Shown here: piece after piece, positions 7,487 through 17,800 of the stretch | Layout of the letters: every line of letters begins with the position of its first letter | Position numbering within the stretch: position 1 is the stretch's first letter | Source of the DNA: a virus | IMG/VR virus record: IMGVR_UViG_3300020195_000060 | Span: 1 to 41,577 of that record | Reading direction: 5' to 3' (one strand) | Length of the DNA stretch: 41,577 nucleotides | Notes under the pieces: model-generated | Databases searched by the model: none | Seen by the model: the letters and a program-made list of their open reading frames with translations, nothing else | Told to the model about the DNA's origin: nothing | Translations under genes and position numbers: made by a program

Positions 7487-7699
7487 ATGGCACGGAAGAA
7501 CCACTCCTGCACCAAGACCGAGGCGAGGGAGCACCGCATCGCGCGATTGGCGAACCGCGAGGAGGTCATCGCCCACGCCGGGCGCTCGCCCGAGCGGCTG
7601 ATGACCGGGCACGCGCTCTGCGGCGGCTGCTTCAAGCCGGTCTCCGTGTGCAGGATGGGTCGCTACCACCACGTCTCAGCGAAGGGAGAAACGGGATGA
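7487..7699 (+). CDS. Small basic Cys/His protein
   Basis: 70 residues, from the first ATG after the promoter at 7452. It has a basic N-terminal half (MARKNHSCTKTEAREHRIAR) and a CGGCFKPVSVC...YHH cluster in residues about 45-60 that could bind zinc. It starts a run of coupled small genes reaching 8588. A zinc-binding, nucleic-acid-associated role is possible but unproven. Confidence 0.55.
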   Translation: MARKNHSCTKTEAREHRIARLANREEVIAHAGRSPERLMTGHALCGGCFKPVSVCRMGRYHHVSAKGETG

Positions 7700-7869
7700 A
7701 CAAGGCAGATGTTCCCAATCGCCGGGGCGTCTACTACGGCCGGAGGTGCCAATGCGTCGCCGACCACAACCTCGACGGCAACCCTGCCCGCTGCCTGAAC
7801 CCCGTCATGGGCAAGGACCGCAAGTGCGCCAACTGCAAGGTCGCATACTGGAAGGGAAGCGCGCGATGA
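7696..7869 (+). CDS. Small Cys-rich protein
   Basis: 57 residues from an ATG overlapping the previous stop; GAAGGGAGAAACGGG precedes it, a strong ribosome site. Cysteines occur as RRCQC, ARC and CANCK, with a nearby His (DHNLDG), suggesting a small zinc-binding fold. The protein is positively charged. Function not recognised. Confidence 0.5.
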   Translation: MNKADVPNRRGVYYGRRCQCVADHNLDGNPARCLNPVMGKDRKCANCKVAYWKGSAR

Positions 7870-8120
7870 CCGCCCGGGGCCGCGCCGGCAACGGAAACGT
7901 CACCATGACGATGACTGACCGCCTGTTCACGGTCGACGCCAACGACGCCGCCGCACGGTCGATGCGTGCGCAGGGCTTCCTGTTGCGTGCGCAGGCCGTC
8001 GTCGCCATGGCGTCGACCATGGGCTGGGACACCAGCGAGGCCGAGGTGCTCATCAACCGGGGCAAGCGCGGCGTCGCCAACGCGGGCTTCGTCGTCACGC
8101 TCTGGAGGGCCGCCAAGTGA
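7866..8120 (+). CDS. Small hypothetical protein
   Basis: 84 residues from an ATG coupled to the preceding stop. The first 17 residues (TARGRAGNGNVTMTM) look disordered; the remainder is helical, with DAAARSMRAQGFLLRAQAVV and an alanine-rich core. An internal ATG (MTDRLF) may be the true start of the folded part. No motif was identified. The stop overlaps the next GTG by 4 bases. Confidence 0.5.
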   Translation: MTARGRAGNGNVTMTMTDRLFTVDANDAAARSMRAQGFLLRAQAVVAMASTMGWDTSEAEVLINRGKRGVANAGFVVTLWRAAK

Positions 8121-8404
8121 GGTTCGACGACGTCGACTACTCCAGCCTGCCGAACCATATGCAGGAGGGCGCCAGCGACTACGTTTCCAAGGGCTCTCTG
8201 CCCGGCGGCTTCTTGATGGCGGTGCTGTCCAACGACCTCGTCGGTGCCTTCGGGCAGGCGGACATCATCAACACTCACGCGATGCGCGATTGGGCGGCGT
8301 GGCTCCACAACGAGGCGCCCAGTGAGTGCTGGGGTTCACGTGAGAAGGTCTACGCGTGGGGCGTCGCGCGAAGGGCGGAAGCGGAGGTCGTTCCCCATGG
8401 ATAA
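8117..8404 (+). CDS. Phage hypothetical protein (LPGGFLMAVLSNDL family)
   Basis: 95 residues from a GTG coupled to the preceding stop. It carries the pattern LPNHMQEGASDYVSKG then LPGGFLMAVLSNDLVGAFGQAD and LHNEAPSECWGS, which I recognise as typical of a widely distributed small phage protein of unknown function usually found in accessory regions. The last 15 residues are charged and may be a tail. It overlaps the next gene by 8 bases. No catalytic motif is visible. Confidence 0.65.
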   Translation: MRFDDVDYSSLPNHMQEGASDYVSKGSLPGGFLMAVLSNDLVGAFGQADIINTHAMRDWAAWLHNEAPSECWGSREKVYAWGVARRAEAEVVPHG

Positions 8405-8588
8405 CTGCCCGGCGTGCGGCGACCCAATCGACTACTGCCAAGGCCACGGCGAGATTGGCGACCCAGCCGGGTTCGCCCGGCTGGAAGCCCACGACGACGG
8501 CGACCACTCGGACTGCCATCCCGACGGGTGCGAGGCGCTCACCGAGCGCACGCGGTCGCATTGGCAGCGGTCCATGGCGTCGTACTAG
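8397..8588 (+). CDS. Small zinc-knuckle-like protein
   Basis: 63 residues from ATG 8397. CPACG at the N-terminus, CQGHGEIGD, then HDDGDHSDCHPDGCEALTE give several Cys/His pairs, suggesting one or two bound metal ions. It is the last member of the coupled set begun at 7487. No known family name can be given. Confidence 0.55.
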   Translation: MDNCPACGDPIDYCQGHGEIGDPAGFARLEAHDDGDHSDCHPDGCEALTERTRSHWQRSMASY

Positions 8589-8591
8589 CCC

Positions 8592-8600
8592 TGATATCCT
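8592..8600 (+). promoter_or_regulatory. Extended -10 TGATATCCT, possibly leaderless
   Basis: TG-A-TATCCT lies 7 bases before ATG 8608 with no ribosome site between them. No good -35 exists at 16-18 bases, so it would rely on the extended -10. If active it could serve both the 71-residue gene and the giant gene. Confidence 0.35.
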
Positions 8601-8607
8601 CGCCACC

Positions 8608-8823
8608 ATGGCGAGAGGGGTCATCACCGTCACCGTCGGGTCGCGCATCCGGCCAAGGGGCATCTTGCTCCTCGCCCGAGTCGCGGCCCGTCTTGGCGCC
8701 CTGCGCGTGGCGGCGTGGGCCATCCGCCGCGTCCGGGTCGAGGTCAACTTCGACGGCGGGCCGTGGGTGCTGTCCGGCGTTCAGGTCTACCTGACCGTCG
8801 ACGGTCAGCGCCACCATGGCTGA
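8608..8823 (+). CDS. Small basic, partly hydrophobic protein
   Basis: 71 residues from ATG 8608. It contains an amphipathic or membrane-like stretch GILLLARVAARLGALRVAAW (about residues 18-37) followed by RRVRVEVNFDGGPW and a beta-like end. It overlaps the start of the giant gene by 8 bases, so translation of the giant gene is probably coupled to it. It could be a small membrane-associated protein; no specific role is known. Confidence 0.5.
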   Translation: MARGVITVTVGSRIRPRGILLLARVAARLGALRVAAWAIRRVRVEVNFDGGPWVLSGVQVYLTVDGQRHHG

Positions 8824-11800
8824 GGCGGTCGCCGCCCGAGTCCCGGTCGTCGACTACATGCACACGCACCCGAACTGCCGGTGCGTGATGGTCCCGGTCG
8901 CGAAGTCGTGGACGGAGCTTGGCTACCCTGAGATTGACGCGGCCATCGCCTCGGGCGAGCTGGATGGGCCGGCCAAGACTCAGAGCGGCGAGGACGTCCT
9001 GCGAGGCATGTCGGTCCGCCAGCAGCAGCGCACCCTCGGTCGAGGTCGCTGGGGCGCGTGGCGCGGCTCGACTGTTCCGGGCGCACCGGAGGGCGTCGGG
9101 CTCCCGCTGAGCAGGTTCTACGTGGACCGCTACAACGAGGAGTGGGGCTGGATGCTCCAGCTCCGCAACTTCGAGTCGACCATGACCGAGCTGGCGCAGG
9201 AGACCTCGCCAGAGGTCGCTGAAGCCGTCAGGACGTGGCGCTACCCGCCCAAGCAGCTCGTACGCCAGTACCGCTCGGAGATGCCCCTGCCGGCGCTCCC
9301 GCCGGCCGTTGCGGAGACCGTCCGCGAGGAGACCGAGATTGCCATGGGCCGCTGGCAGACGAAGATAGCGACCGAGATTGCCGACGACATCGGCGAGGAG
9401 GTCGCCACCGACGACGCGCGGGTCGACGCCAAGATTGTCCAACTGAACGCCGCCGTTCGGGCAGCCCTCGACCCGGTCAAGACCGAGGTGCGCATCCGCG
9501 TCCCCGAGGCCGTGCTCGGTAGCATCCTCGACGACGGACGGTTGAAGTCGCAGTTCGAGGTGGGCCGCTCCCGTGGGATGTTCGACCCGGACACACGGGC
9601 GAATACCGAGCGCATCCGGTTCGGCTACGAGGCCGTTTGGCCTGACGGCAATCCGCTCAACCGCATCGAGTTCCCGGTCGAGCAGCGGCCCATCTACGGC
9701 TACATCGGCGACGTGTGGGAGGACGGGGCGACAGACCACTACGGCAACGTGGTCATCCGCCTGCGTGACACCGTGGACGCACGAACCACCGTGACCGGCG
9801 TCGACTCGCTCATCTTCGGGACACGCACCGAATACTCGCAGGCCGCCGCTGTGCCGTACGTCGAACCGACAATCGCCATGATGCCGACCCTGCGCGGTGC
9901 CGCCGACGTCCTCGACTCCAGAAACCTCGAAGACCTCGGGCTCGGCGAATACATCGAGGCGCAGGTCCACGGTCAGGTCACGCTCGACGACATCGCCGAG
10001 GTGGTGTTCACGGAGTCGCTACCCGAAGCGTTCATCGGGGACGCGATTGACGAAGACGACTTCACGGAGATGCAGACCAACGCCAATCAGGGCAGGGAGC
10101 GGCGCGAGCAACTGAAGACCCGCCTGACTGAGCTGGGCATCCAGTGGCGCACCGTTCCTACGTGGAACGAGGACCGTGTTGCCGGCAAGGCCGTCGACCC
10201 CAAGCCCGCAATCGCCAAGCCCACCGCCAAGCCGCGCGCTGTTGCACGTGAAACACGGACCCCGGTGCGCAGGCGAGCGGCGGCGCCTGCGCCGATGTAC
10301 GGCCCGGTCGAGTCTGCGTGGGTCGACCCCGGCGAGAAGCCCAACGAGCGGATGCCCGAGGACATCACCTCGTGGCCGAACGACGTGGCGATGGAGTGGT
10401 TCGACGCGAAGCGCAAGCTCGTGCAGGCATGGACGAACGCCATCCAGACCGGGCTCTCCATGGGGCTCATCACCAAGGAAGACGCGGTCGAACGGGGCTG
10501 GGACTACCCGAGCGGGCGCATCGACAGCATCGGCCCGCTGCCGGCCACGCTCTACCACGCCACCACGGCGGTCAGCGCCATCATGGCGACGGGCCTGAAG
10601 ACGCGCGACGAGCTGTCCGGCGTCACGGCCCTCGGCGGCGGCCCGACCGACACCATCTCGTTCACGACCGACAGGGCCATCGCGGTGCGCATCGCCGAAG
10701 TGTTCATCGAGGCGCACGATGTCCTGACCGGCGCGCTGACGTTCGAGACGCTGGTCGAGCGGGCCGAGGCCGGCGGGTTCCTGAACGAGTGGATTGGCAG
10801 CGTGGTCGGTGGGCGAGACCTGCCAGTGGGGCCGGAGGGTGACGCCCGGCGGGCGACGTTCTACCGATTGTTCCGCGACCGGCTGAAGTACGAGCGCGCA
10901 TCCTTCCCCCTGCCGGCGAACGAGCTGCCGGCGGGGTCCATCCCTGACGCTGACGCGGCGTCGGTCGGTGGCGACGGCGTGGTGCGCTACTACGCATGGG
11001 ACCGGCCGATGACCGAGGACGAGTACCTCGAAGACCTGTTCGACGCGTGGCGCGGCCCGTACAACACGTGGCAGGAGGTCAAGGGTGGGCCGATGGACCC
11101 GCTGTTCTTCAGCCCGGACATCGAAGCCCTGAAGCGCATGGACGTGTCGCAGGTCGGCGTGGTCGAGGGGACGCCCGTGCCGGGTGCGGTCGGCGTGCAG
11201 GTCAGCAGCCTCGGCGAGTGGCGCACGTGGGCCGGCGCTGCCGTCACCGTCCAGCAGATGGTCATGCAGGGGCCGGCGGTGGCCGTGGAGGAGGCAGTCA
11301 GGTCGGAGGAGGAACAGCCCGAGGCAGGTCCACCGGCCGACTACGTGCCGGCGCCCATCGGCCTGCGCTTGGACCGCCCCAAAGACCCGCAGCGTGCCCG
11401 GGTGTTCGACACGGCGCTCGTCGCCCGCGAGGCCATCGCCAAGGCGCTCGGCATCAACCCGTCCGAGTCGCGCTGGTCGGGCGACGTCATCATCGAGAGC
11501 AACTCGTATCCACGTGGCGGGTACTTCAACTGGGAGGGCTCGCTCGCCATCCGCGATGCGACCGAGCAGTCCATCGCCCGGCGCATCGGGCTGGTCGTCC
11601 ACGAGATGCTCCATGCCGCGTCGGCCGGCTCGCACCCTGCCGCCTACCGCGTGTGGCCGGGCTGGGAGGAAGGCGTCGCCGAGGGGCTGACGCAGATACT
11701 CGTCGGCGAGGTCGCTACGACCATGGGCTACGACGCCGCGTCGGTCAACGAGACCCGCGGCATCGAGGGGTACGCGGAGTACACCGGCCCGCTGGAGACC

Positions 11801-14800
11801 ATCCGCGGGCTCCTCGGGATGACGCCCGAGGCGTTCTACGTGGGCCTCATCCGCACGCCCATCATGGACCGCCCCAAGCAGGTCAAGGACTGGGCCTACG
11901 ACAAGCTCACCACACCGAATGACTGGCGGCGCGTGTGGGCCGCCGTGCGGGCGCTGGACACCGCCAACCCCATCGCCAGCGAGGAGTACCGGGCTCCCGA
12001 GCGCATGGGCCGCCGCGGTCGACTGCGCGACCTGTCTGACGTGGTCGAGGAGCTGCGCCTGCTCGTCGACATGCCGGCCCCGAGCTTCTACGGCCCGATG
12101 CTGAACCTGCCCGGGCGCGACGTCGCCAACCGCCTTCAGGAGTACCTGAACGCCTACCAAGAGACCCGGCAAGCGTTGACCCCGGAGGAGCGCGAGGCGA
12201 CGCGCGAACAGAACAACCGGCTGCTGCGCCAGCTCGGCGGGGTGGGCGCGTCCGGCACCGTCTCAGTCGATGGGTTCGGGTTCGGCGTGGCGCCCGCTGA
12301 CACGCGCTCGCTCAACGAGGTGGCCCGCAGCGCCTACCAGCAGGCCGTGGTGGCCGAACCCGGCATCACGGCTGACGTGGTCGAGATTGGCGCGGCGCTG
12401 GGGCTGGACCCGGACTACGAAGGCAGGGTGCTCGACAACCGCCTGAAGTCGGAGTTGAGTCTGCGCAGGAAGATTGGCAACGACGCCGCGGCCGAGGCCG
12501 TGACGTTCGAGCAGGCGGCGGCCAATCTGAAGGACACGGTCCGATACACCTATGTCGTCGAGGTCGAGGGCTACGCGGCCTCGTATCGAGCGACCGAGGC
12601 GGCGTTCCTCGCCCGGGGCTACACCCTTCTGCGCACCAAGAACTTCTGGCATCCCGAGCCGCGCCAGTATCAGGGGCTCAACTCGGTCTTCATCAGCCCG
12701 ACCGGGATGCCCGTCGAGGTCCAGTTCCACACCGCCGACAGCCTGCGGGCGAAGAACCTCAACCACGAGCTGAAGGACGAGTTCGAGCTGGCGACCACGA
12801 CCGAGGAGCGCCGGGAGGAGCTGCTCCAGCAGATGCTCGACAATCAGGCGCCCATCCCCGACCCGCCCGACGTGTACGGCATCGGCGAGAGCGTCGACCG
12901 CACGCCCATGCTCGGCCCGGTCGAGAGCATCATCGAAGGCGCCATCGGCAGCGCCGCGCAGTCGGCCTTCACGGTCGTAATCCCCGACCTCAACACCGCG
13001 CGCCTCGAAACGCGCCTGCACGCGGTCGAGCCGAGCTGGAACATCCGGCGCAACCAGCGCGAGCTGGACGAGCTGGTCCTTGTCTTCGGCTTCCCGACGA
13101 CCGGCCAAGAGGGCACGGTGCTCCGCTCCGACTCGGGCCGGTTCCCGGTGTACGTGACGTATGCCATCGGCACGGGCGAGCCGTTGTCCGCCTACCAAGA
13201 CGGCAACCTCATCCTCGGCGCCAGCGTCAACCAGAGCGTCGTCACGGGCATGTACCAGCAGGTGCTCGCCCGAGAGGGCACAGCGGGCCTGACGCCCGCA
13301 GAGAAGGTCGACGCGGGTCCGACGCTGACGCTGGGCGGTGCTGGCGTGGTCGACTTCGAGATTGGCCGGGTCACGCCGGCAGAGGTCGAGGCCGAGGCTG
13401 AGTCCGACTGGGGCCGCGCGCCTGACTCCGTCCCGTGGACAGACCTCGTGTCGAACGTGATGCTCGACTATCCGACCGACGTGTCGAAGGCGGGGACCAT
13501 CGAGCGTATCGCATGGGTCGGAGGGCGCGCGTTCGACGGCACGGAGGGCTGGGTCTCCTACATCCGCCGTGACTCGCTCGGCGTCGCGGCAGCCATCTAC
13601 GCCATCGACGTCGTCAACGGCGCGCCGCGCTTCGCCGAGCTGGCGTTCCACCCCGACTACCCGAACATGCTGACGCCCGACACGACGCGCGAGCTGCGCC
13701 GCCATGCGTGGCTGGATGGCTTCGCGTCGCCGCCGGCTCCTGCGCCCGAGCGGACGCTCGTCCGGGCTAACGCCACCCGGAGGATGCGGTTGCGCACGAG
13801 CTGGAACGACTCCACTCGCCGCGAGAACGAGCTGGCGGCGGACCTGACCGGCGACCTCACGAACCAGTTGGTCGCGTTCTCGAACGGCGTGGGCTACTTC
13901 AACGCCGACTCGCGCCTCGTGATGTTCCGGCGCAACGGGGAGCGCGTCATCCTCGTGAGCCCTGACGTCACGAACCCCGATGATGCCGAGCTGCTCGCCA
14001 TCTTCAATCGGACGCCCTTCCCGACGACGCCCGCGCCGACGGGCGTGCCAGTGAGCTACATCTCCCGGGAGCGAGGCCGCTGGGAGTCGGTGTGGAGCGC
14101 CTACGGGACGGCTATCCGCGCGGACGCACACTGGAGCGACCCCGGTGTGTGGGAGCTGGACGTCGAGGGCCAGCCTATCCGCTACTGGGTCACGACCGAG
14201 GGCGTCGCCGGGGTGTGGGAGCTGCACATCGACGGCGACGGCTCGGTGAGCCTGAACCCCGACTTCGACATGACGGGCCTCGATGACGCCGCCATCACGG
14301 CGCGCTTCAGCATCGAGCCGAACACGCGCCCGACCGTAGTGGCCGGGCTTGGGCGCGAGCGCGCCGCGGTCACGATAGAGCGCGTGTCGTCCCCCGACTT
14401 CACGCGAAGGGCGATTGCGCTGGGCCTGCCGACGCATATGTCGGGCCGAGTTGGCCGGGCCATGCAGGCGCTCACTACCAGCATCGGAACGCAGGTTCTC
14501 GCCCTGTTCGACGGCGGCGCACTTCAGGCGTTCAGGGTCGACCATGGCGACCGAGTCCATGGCGACCGAGTAGCCATCGTGACCGACGACGCGTCGCCGC
14601 TCACGGACGCCGTACTGCACTCGTATCTCGCGGCGGCTCCCGGGGTCGTAGTGACCCCTCCAGACCCACTCATGGTGGACGACGACGTACTGTGGGCCGA
14701 CCTCGGTGCCCGCTCCACCGTCCGCGCGGGCGAAGACATCATCGCCGAGACCCCTGACGGCCTGCTCGTTTACTACGCCCTCGGGCTCGCGACAGCCACG

Positions 14801-17800
14801 AAGGACACAGCGACCGGCGTCATCCGATACCGCAGCGCCATCGGGCCGGTAGCCGCCCGGGCGGTCTGGAGCGACCCGAACGTGGACGGCAGCACCGGCT
14901 CGGCCCCAGCCGCCCCGGCCCCAGCCGCCGAGCTGCCGGCCGATTGGGACGAGGCGGTCGGCTCGTTCATCCTCGACCGCTGGGACGGCACGAACATCAC
15001 GGGCACGGTCACGGTCACGGAGTGGGACCGCAGCAACCCGGTCGAGGACGGCCCTGCCGGCGCCATCGTTCGCATCCCACCGCCCGGCGGCAACGTGGTG
15101 ATGTACGCGTCGTACGACGGCTTGGGCAAGCCTGACGGGTTCCTGTTCCTGCCGAGTGACGACGATGGCGAGCTGGGCATCGTGGTGACCAGACCCGGGC
15201 TCGACGACATCACGAGCGGCGCCATCGCAAGTGAGCTGCGCACCCGCGCCCGTCAGGCGGTCTTCATCCTGTCCGCGACGTGGGCTCGCGCCAACGAGGC
15301 CCAGCGTCAGACCGTCGGTGTCCGGGTCTTCATTCCGCCACCCGCGCCAATCCAAATCATCATTCCACCACTCGCGCCCCGGCCCGCCATGCCGACGGTC
15401 GCCGGCATGGGCTACGACGCCATCCAGACCGACTACGACTTCGACGCGACGATGAACACCGTCGCTGGTGGCATGGAACAGGACGGTCAGGTCAACGACA
15501 TCTCCGAGGTGCTGGACGGCCCGCCCAACACGTTCGCCCTGCACGGCCCGTACAGCTCACCGTGGAGCGGCGAGACGAACGGCGGCGTCGTCTACTACGG
15601 CCCGCACGGCGGGGCGGTGGCCGTGGCCCACATCGGCATGGCGCAGGGCGGTCAGACGACGCCCGACAACCCGGACGGAATGCGCTCGACCGGCGTTCAC
15701 TACATCAAGGTCCATCCGTCGTTCCGGCGACTCGGGATTGCCACGAGGCTGTATGAGTGGGCCACGCTGGCCGGGCTCCAGATTGAGGAGGAGTCGGGTC
15801 TCCACGGCCTGACCACTGACGGTGGCCGGTATTGGTCGGCCCGCCGAGCCAAGCCGTTCAGCCGGGTGTCCATGGCCGTCAGCCGGATGCGGCCCGAGCT
15901 GGGCGATGCGACCACGTTCGACGACGTCATCCATCTGCGCAAGAACAAGGTCATCGCCGAGGCGACCGACGCGCTCCCGAAGGAGCTGGCCGCCGACGGT
16001 GTCGACCTCATCGAGGGGGCGCCGGCCGCGTACTTCCTCGGGCGCCCGGGCTCCGCGTACGGCACAGCGAGCCCCTCAGCCACGCTCCCGAGCGAGATTG
16101 GCAAAGCGAACATCAAGCGCGTCATCCCGGCCAGCAACCCCGTCATCGGCCGCTTCGAGAACGGCGCGGAGCCGTCGCAGACCATCGAGATAGACCCGAC
16201 CGAGGCGACCCTCGACGACATCGACTTCGCGGGCGCGTATGCTGTCCGTCGGAACAAGCAGGATGCCGTCATCACCACGCTGGTCGGTGACGTGTTCGAG
16301 CGGCTTGGGCTGCCGGCCAACGGCGTGTCCATCCGCATCGAGGGCATCCCGCTGGGCCGCATGGCCGAGGTCTTCGCTGACGTGGGCGTCATCGTTCCGA
16401 TGGCGACCATTCACGACGCTACGGGCATGGTCGAGTTCAGCTCGTACGACGCGATGCTGACCGACGAGGTGAGGGCCGCGTTCGCCACGCTGGCGCAGAA
16501 GTACGGCGCCACGATGAACGTCCTGCCGGCGCATATCCGGTGGTACTGGCACGACCAAGAAACGCTCGACGCAGCAAAGGAATGGTTCAGTGGACCCCAA
16601 GACGCCAGCTTCCTCGCCAACGCCATCAAGTCCCGCCTTGTCGCTGCGGGAGATGCTCGACGCGCAAAGCGCATCCGAGCGCGCCGACGCCGTAGCCGCG
16701 TTCGACCGGGCGAGGGCGACGGGGCTGGAGGCGCACCGAGCGGGGACGGTCTCGCCGCGAGTGACGATGCTCGTGCCCAGCCTCTTGCCAGACGAGCCTT
16801 CCCTGCCGGAGCCATCCGACTCGACCCCGACCTGACCCGACCCCTTCGCGGGGAAAGCACGTTCCTGTTGGGCGAGGTCCGAACGCAGGCCGCGGGGGTG
16901 CTCGCGGAGGTCGAGGCTGCGACCGGGCTCGTGAACGTCAACTGGACGGGCCGGGTGAAGTGGCTTGTGCCCGGCGGCAAGCATGACGGAGCGCAGGCTG
17001 CGCTCGGCTGGGACGGCACCCTCTACGTAGACAAGAACCTCCTCCTCTCGACCGACACGGAGGCACTGCGCCACGTGCTCGTCCACGAGATGCTTCACGC
17101 GGTGAGCCAGACCACGGCTGAGAACTTCCAGCGCGACCCGTTGATGGAGGAGGGCATGGTCGAGGGTCTGGCTCGGGACATCACGGGCTACACGACTACC
17201 GCCTACCAGACCGCCTTGACCGCGTGGGAGCAGCTCCGTCAGGCGATGGACGTGCCCAAGCGAACGTTCTACGCAAAGGTCTTAGCGGAGCCGCTGGAGA
17301 CCCGGCGTGAGGTGCTGCGCGACTGGGCGGCGGCGCGCATGGGCGTGCCGGAGGGCTATCGGGCGGTCGTGCTGGCGACCTTCCGAAGCGAGGGTGCCGG
17401 CGACGCGGGACAGCGGACCATGCTGGCGCTCGATGCGTTCCGCATCCTGTTGGGCAAGCCCGCGGATAGCTTCTGGCGCGACATCGCCCAATCGGCTGAC
17501 CCGTGGCGGGCGATGATGGCCCTGTCGGCCGACGTCAGGGATGCAGCGGAGCGGAATGGGTGGCCGAGCTGGGCTGGTGCGCTGGGCATCGCGGTCGGGT
17601 TCGTGCGCGACATCGCCGAGGTCGACGGCCGTCCGTGGCCGCAACTGGCTATGGACATCATCGCGGGGCGTGTTACGCTGGCGCAAGCAGGTGCCAGCGT
17701 CCATGGGGCAGTTCCGCCGGACGGCGCCGCGCCTGCTGTTCGGGCTATGCGTGAGCGCCGAACGAAGCGAGCACTGGAGAAGCGGATGTCGAGACGGATG

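Noticed and set aside
6277-8815. An intron or intein interrupting a MuF gene
   Set aside because: The interval holds nine ordinary coupled small genes with their own promoters and ribosome sites; no intein splice motifs, group I core or homing endonuclease motif was seen. Insertion or duplication explains it better.
12263-15544. Very long open frame on the minus strand (over 1000 codons) opposite the giant gene, with similar ones at 10019-12172 and 8744-9970
   Set aside because: These are antisense shadows in G+C-rich DNA. The products are low-complexity, rich in Arg/Val/Asp/His, have no motifs or ribosome sites, and the + strand frame shows clear domain patterns.
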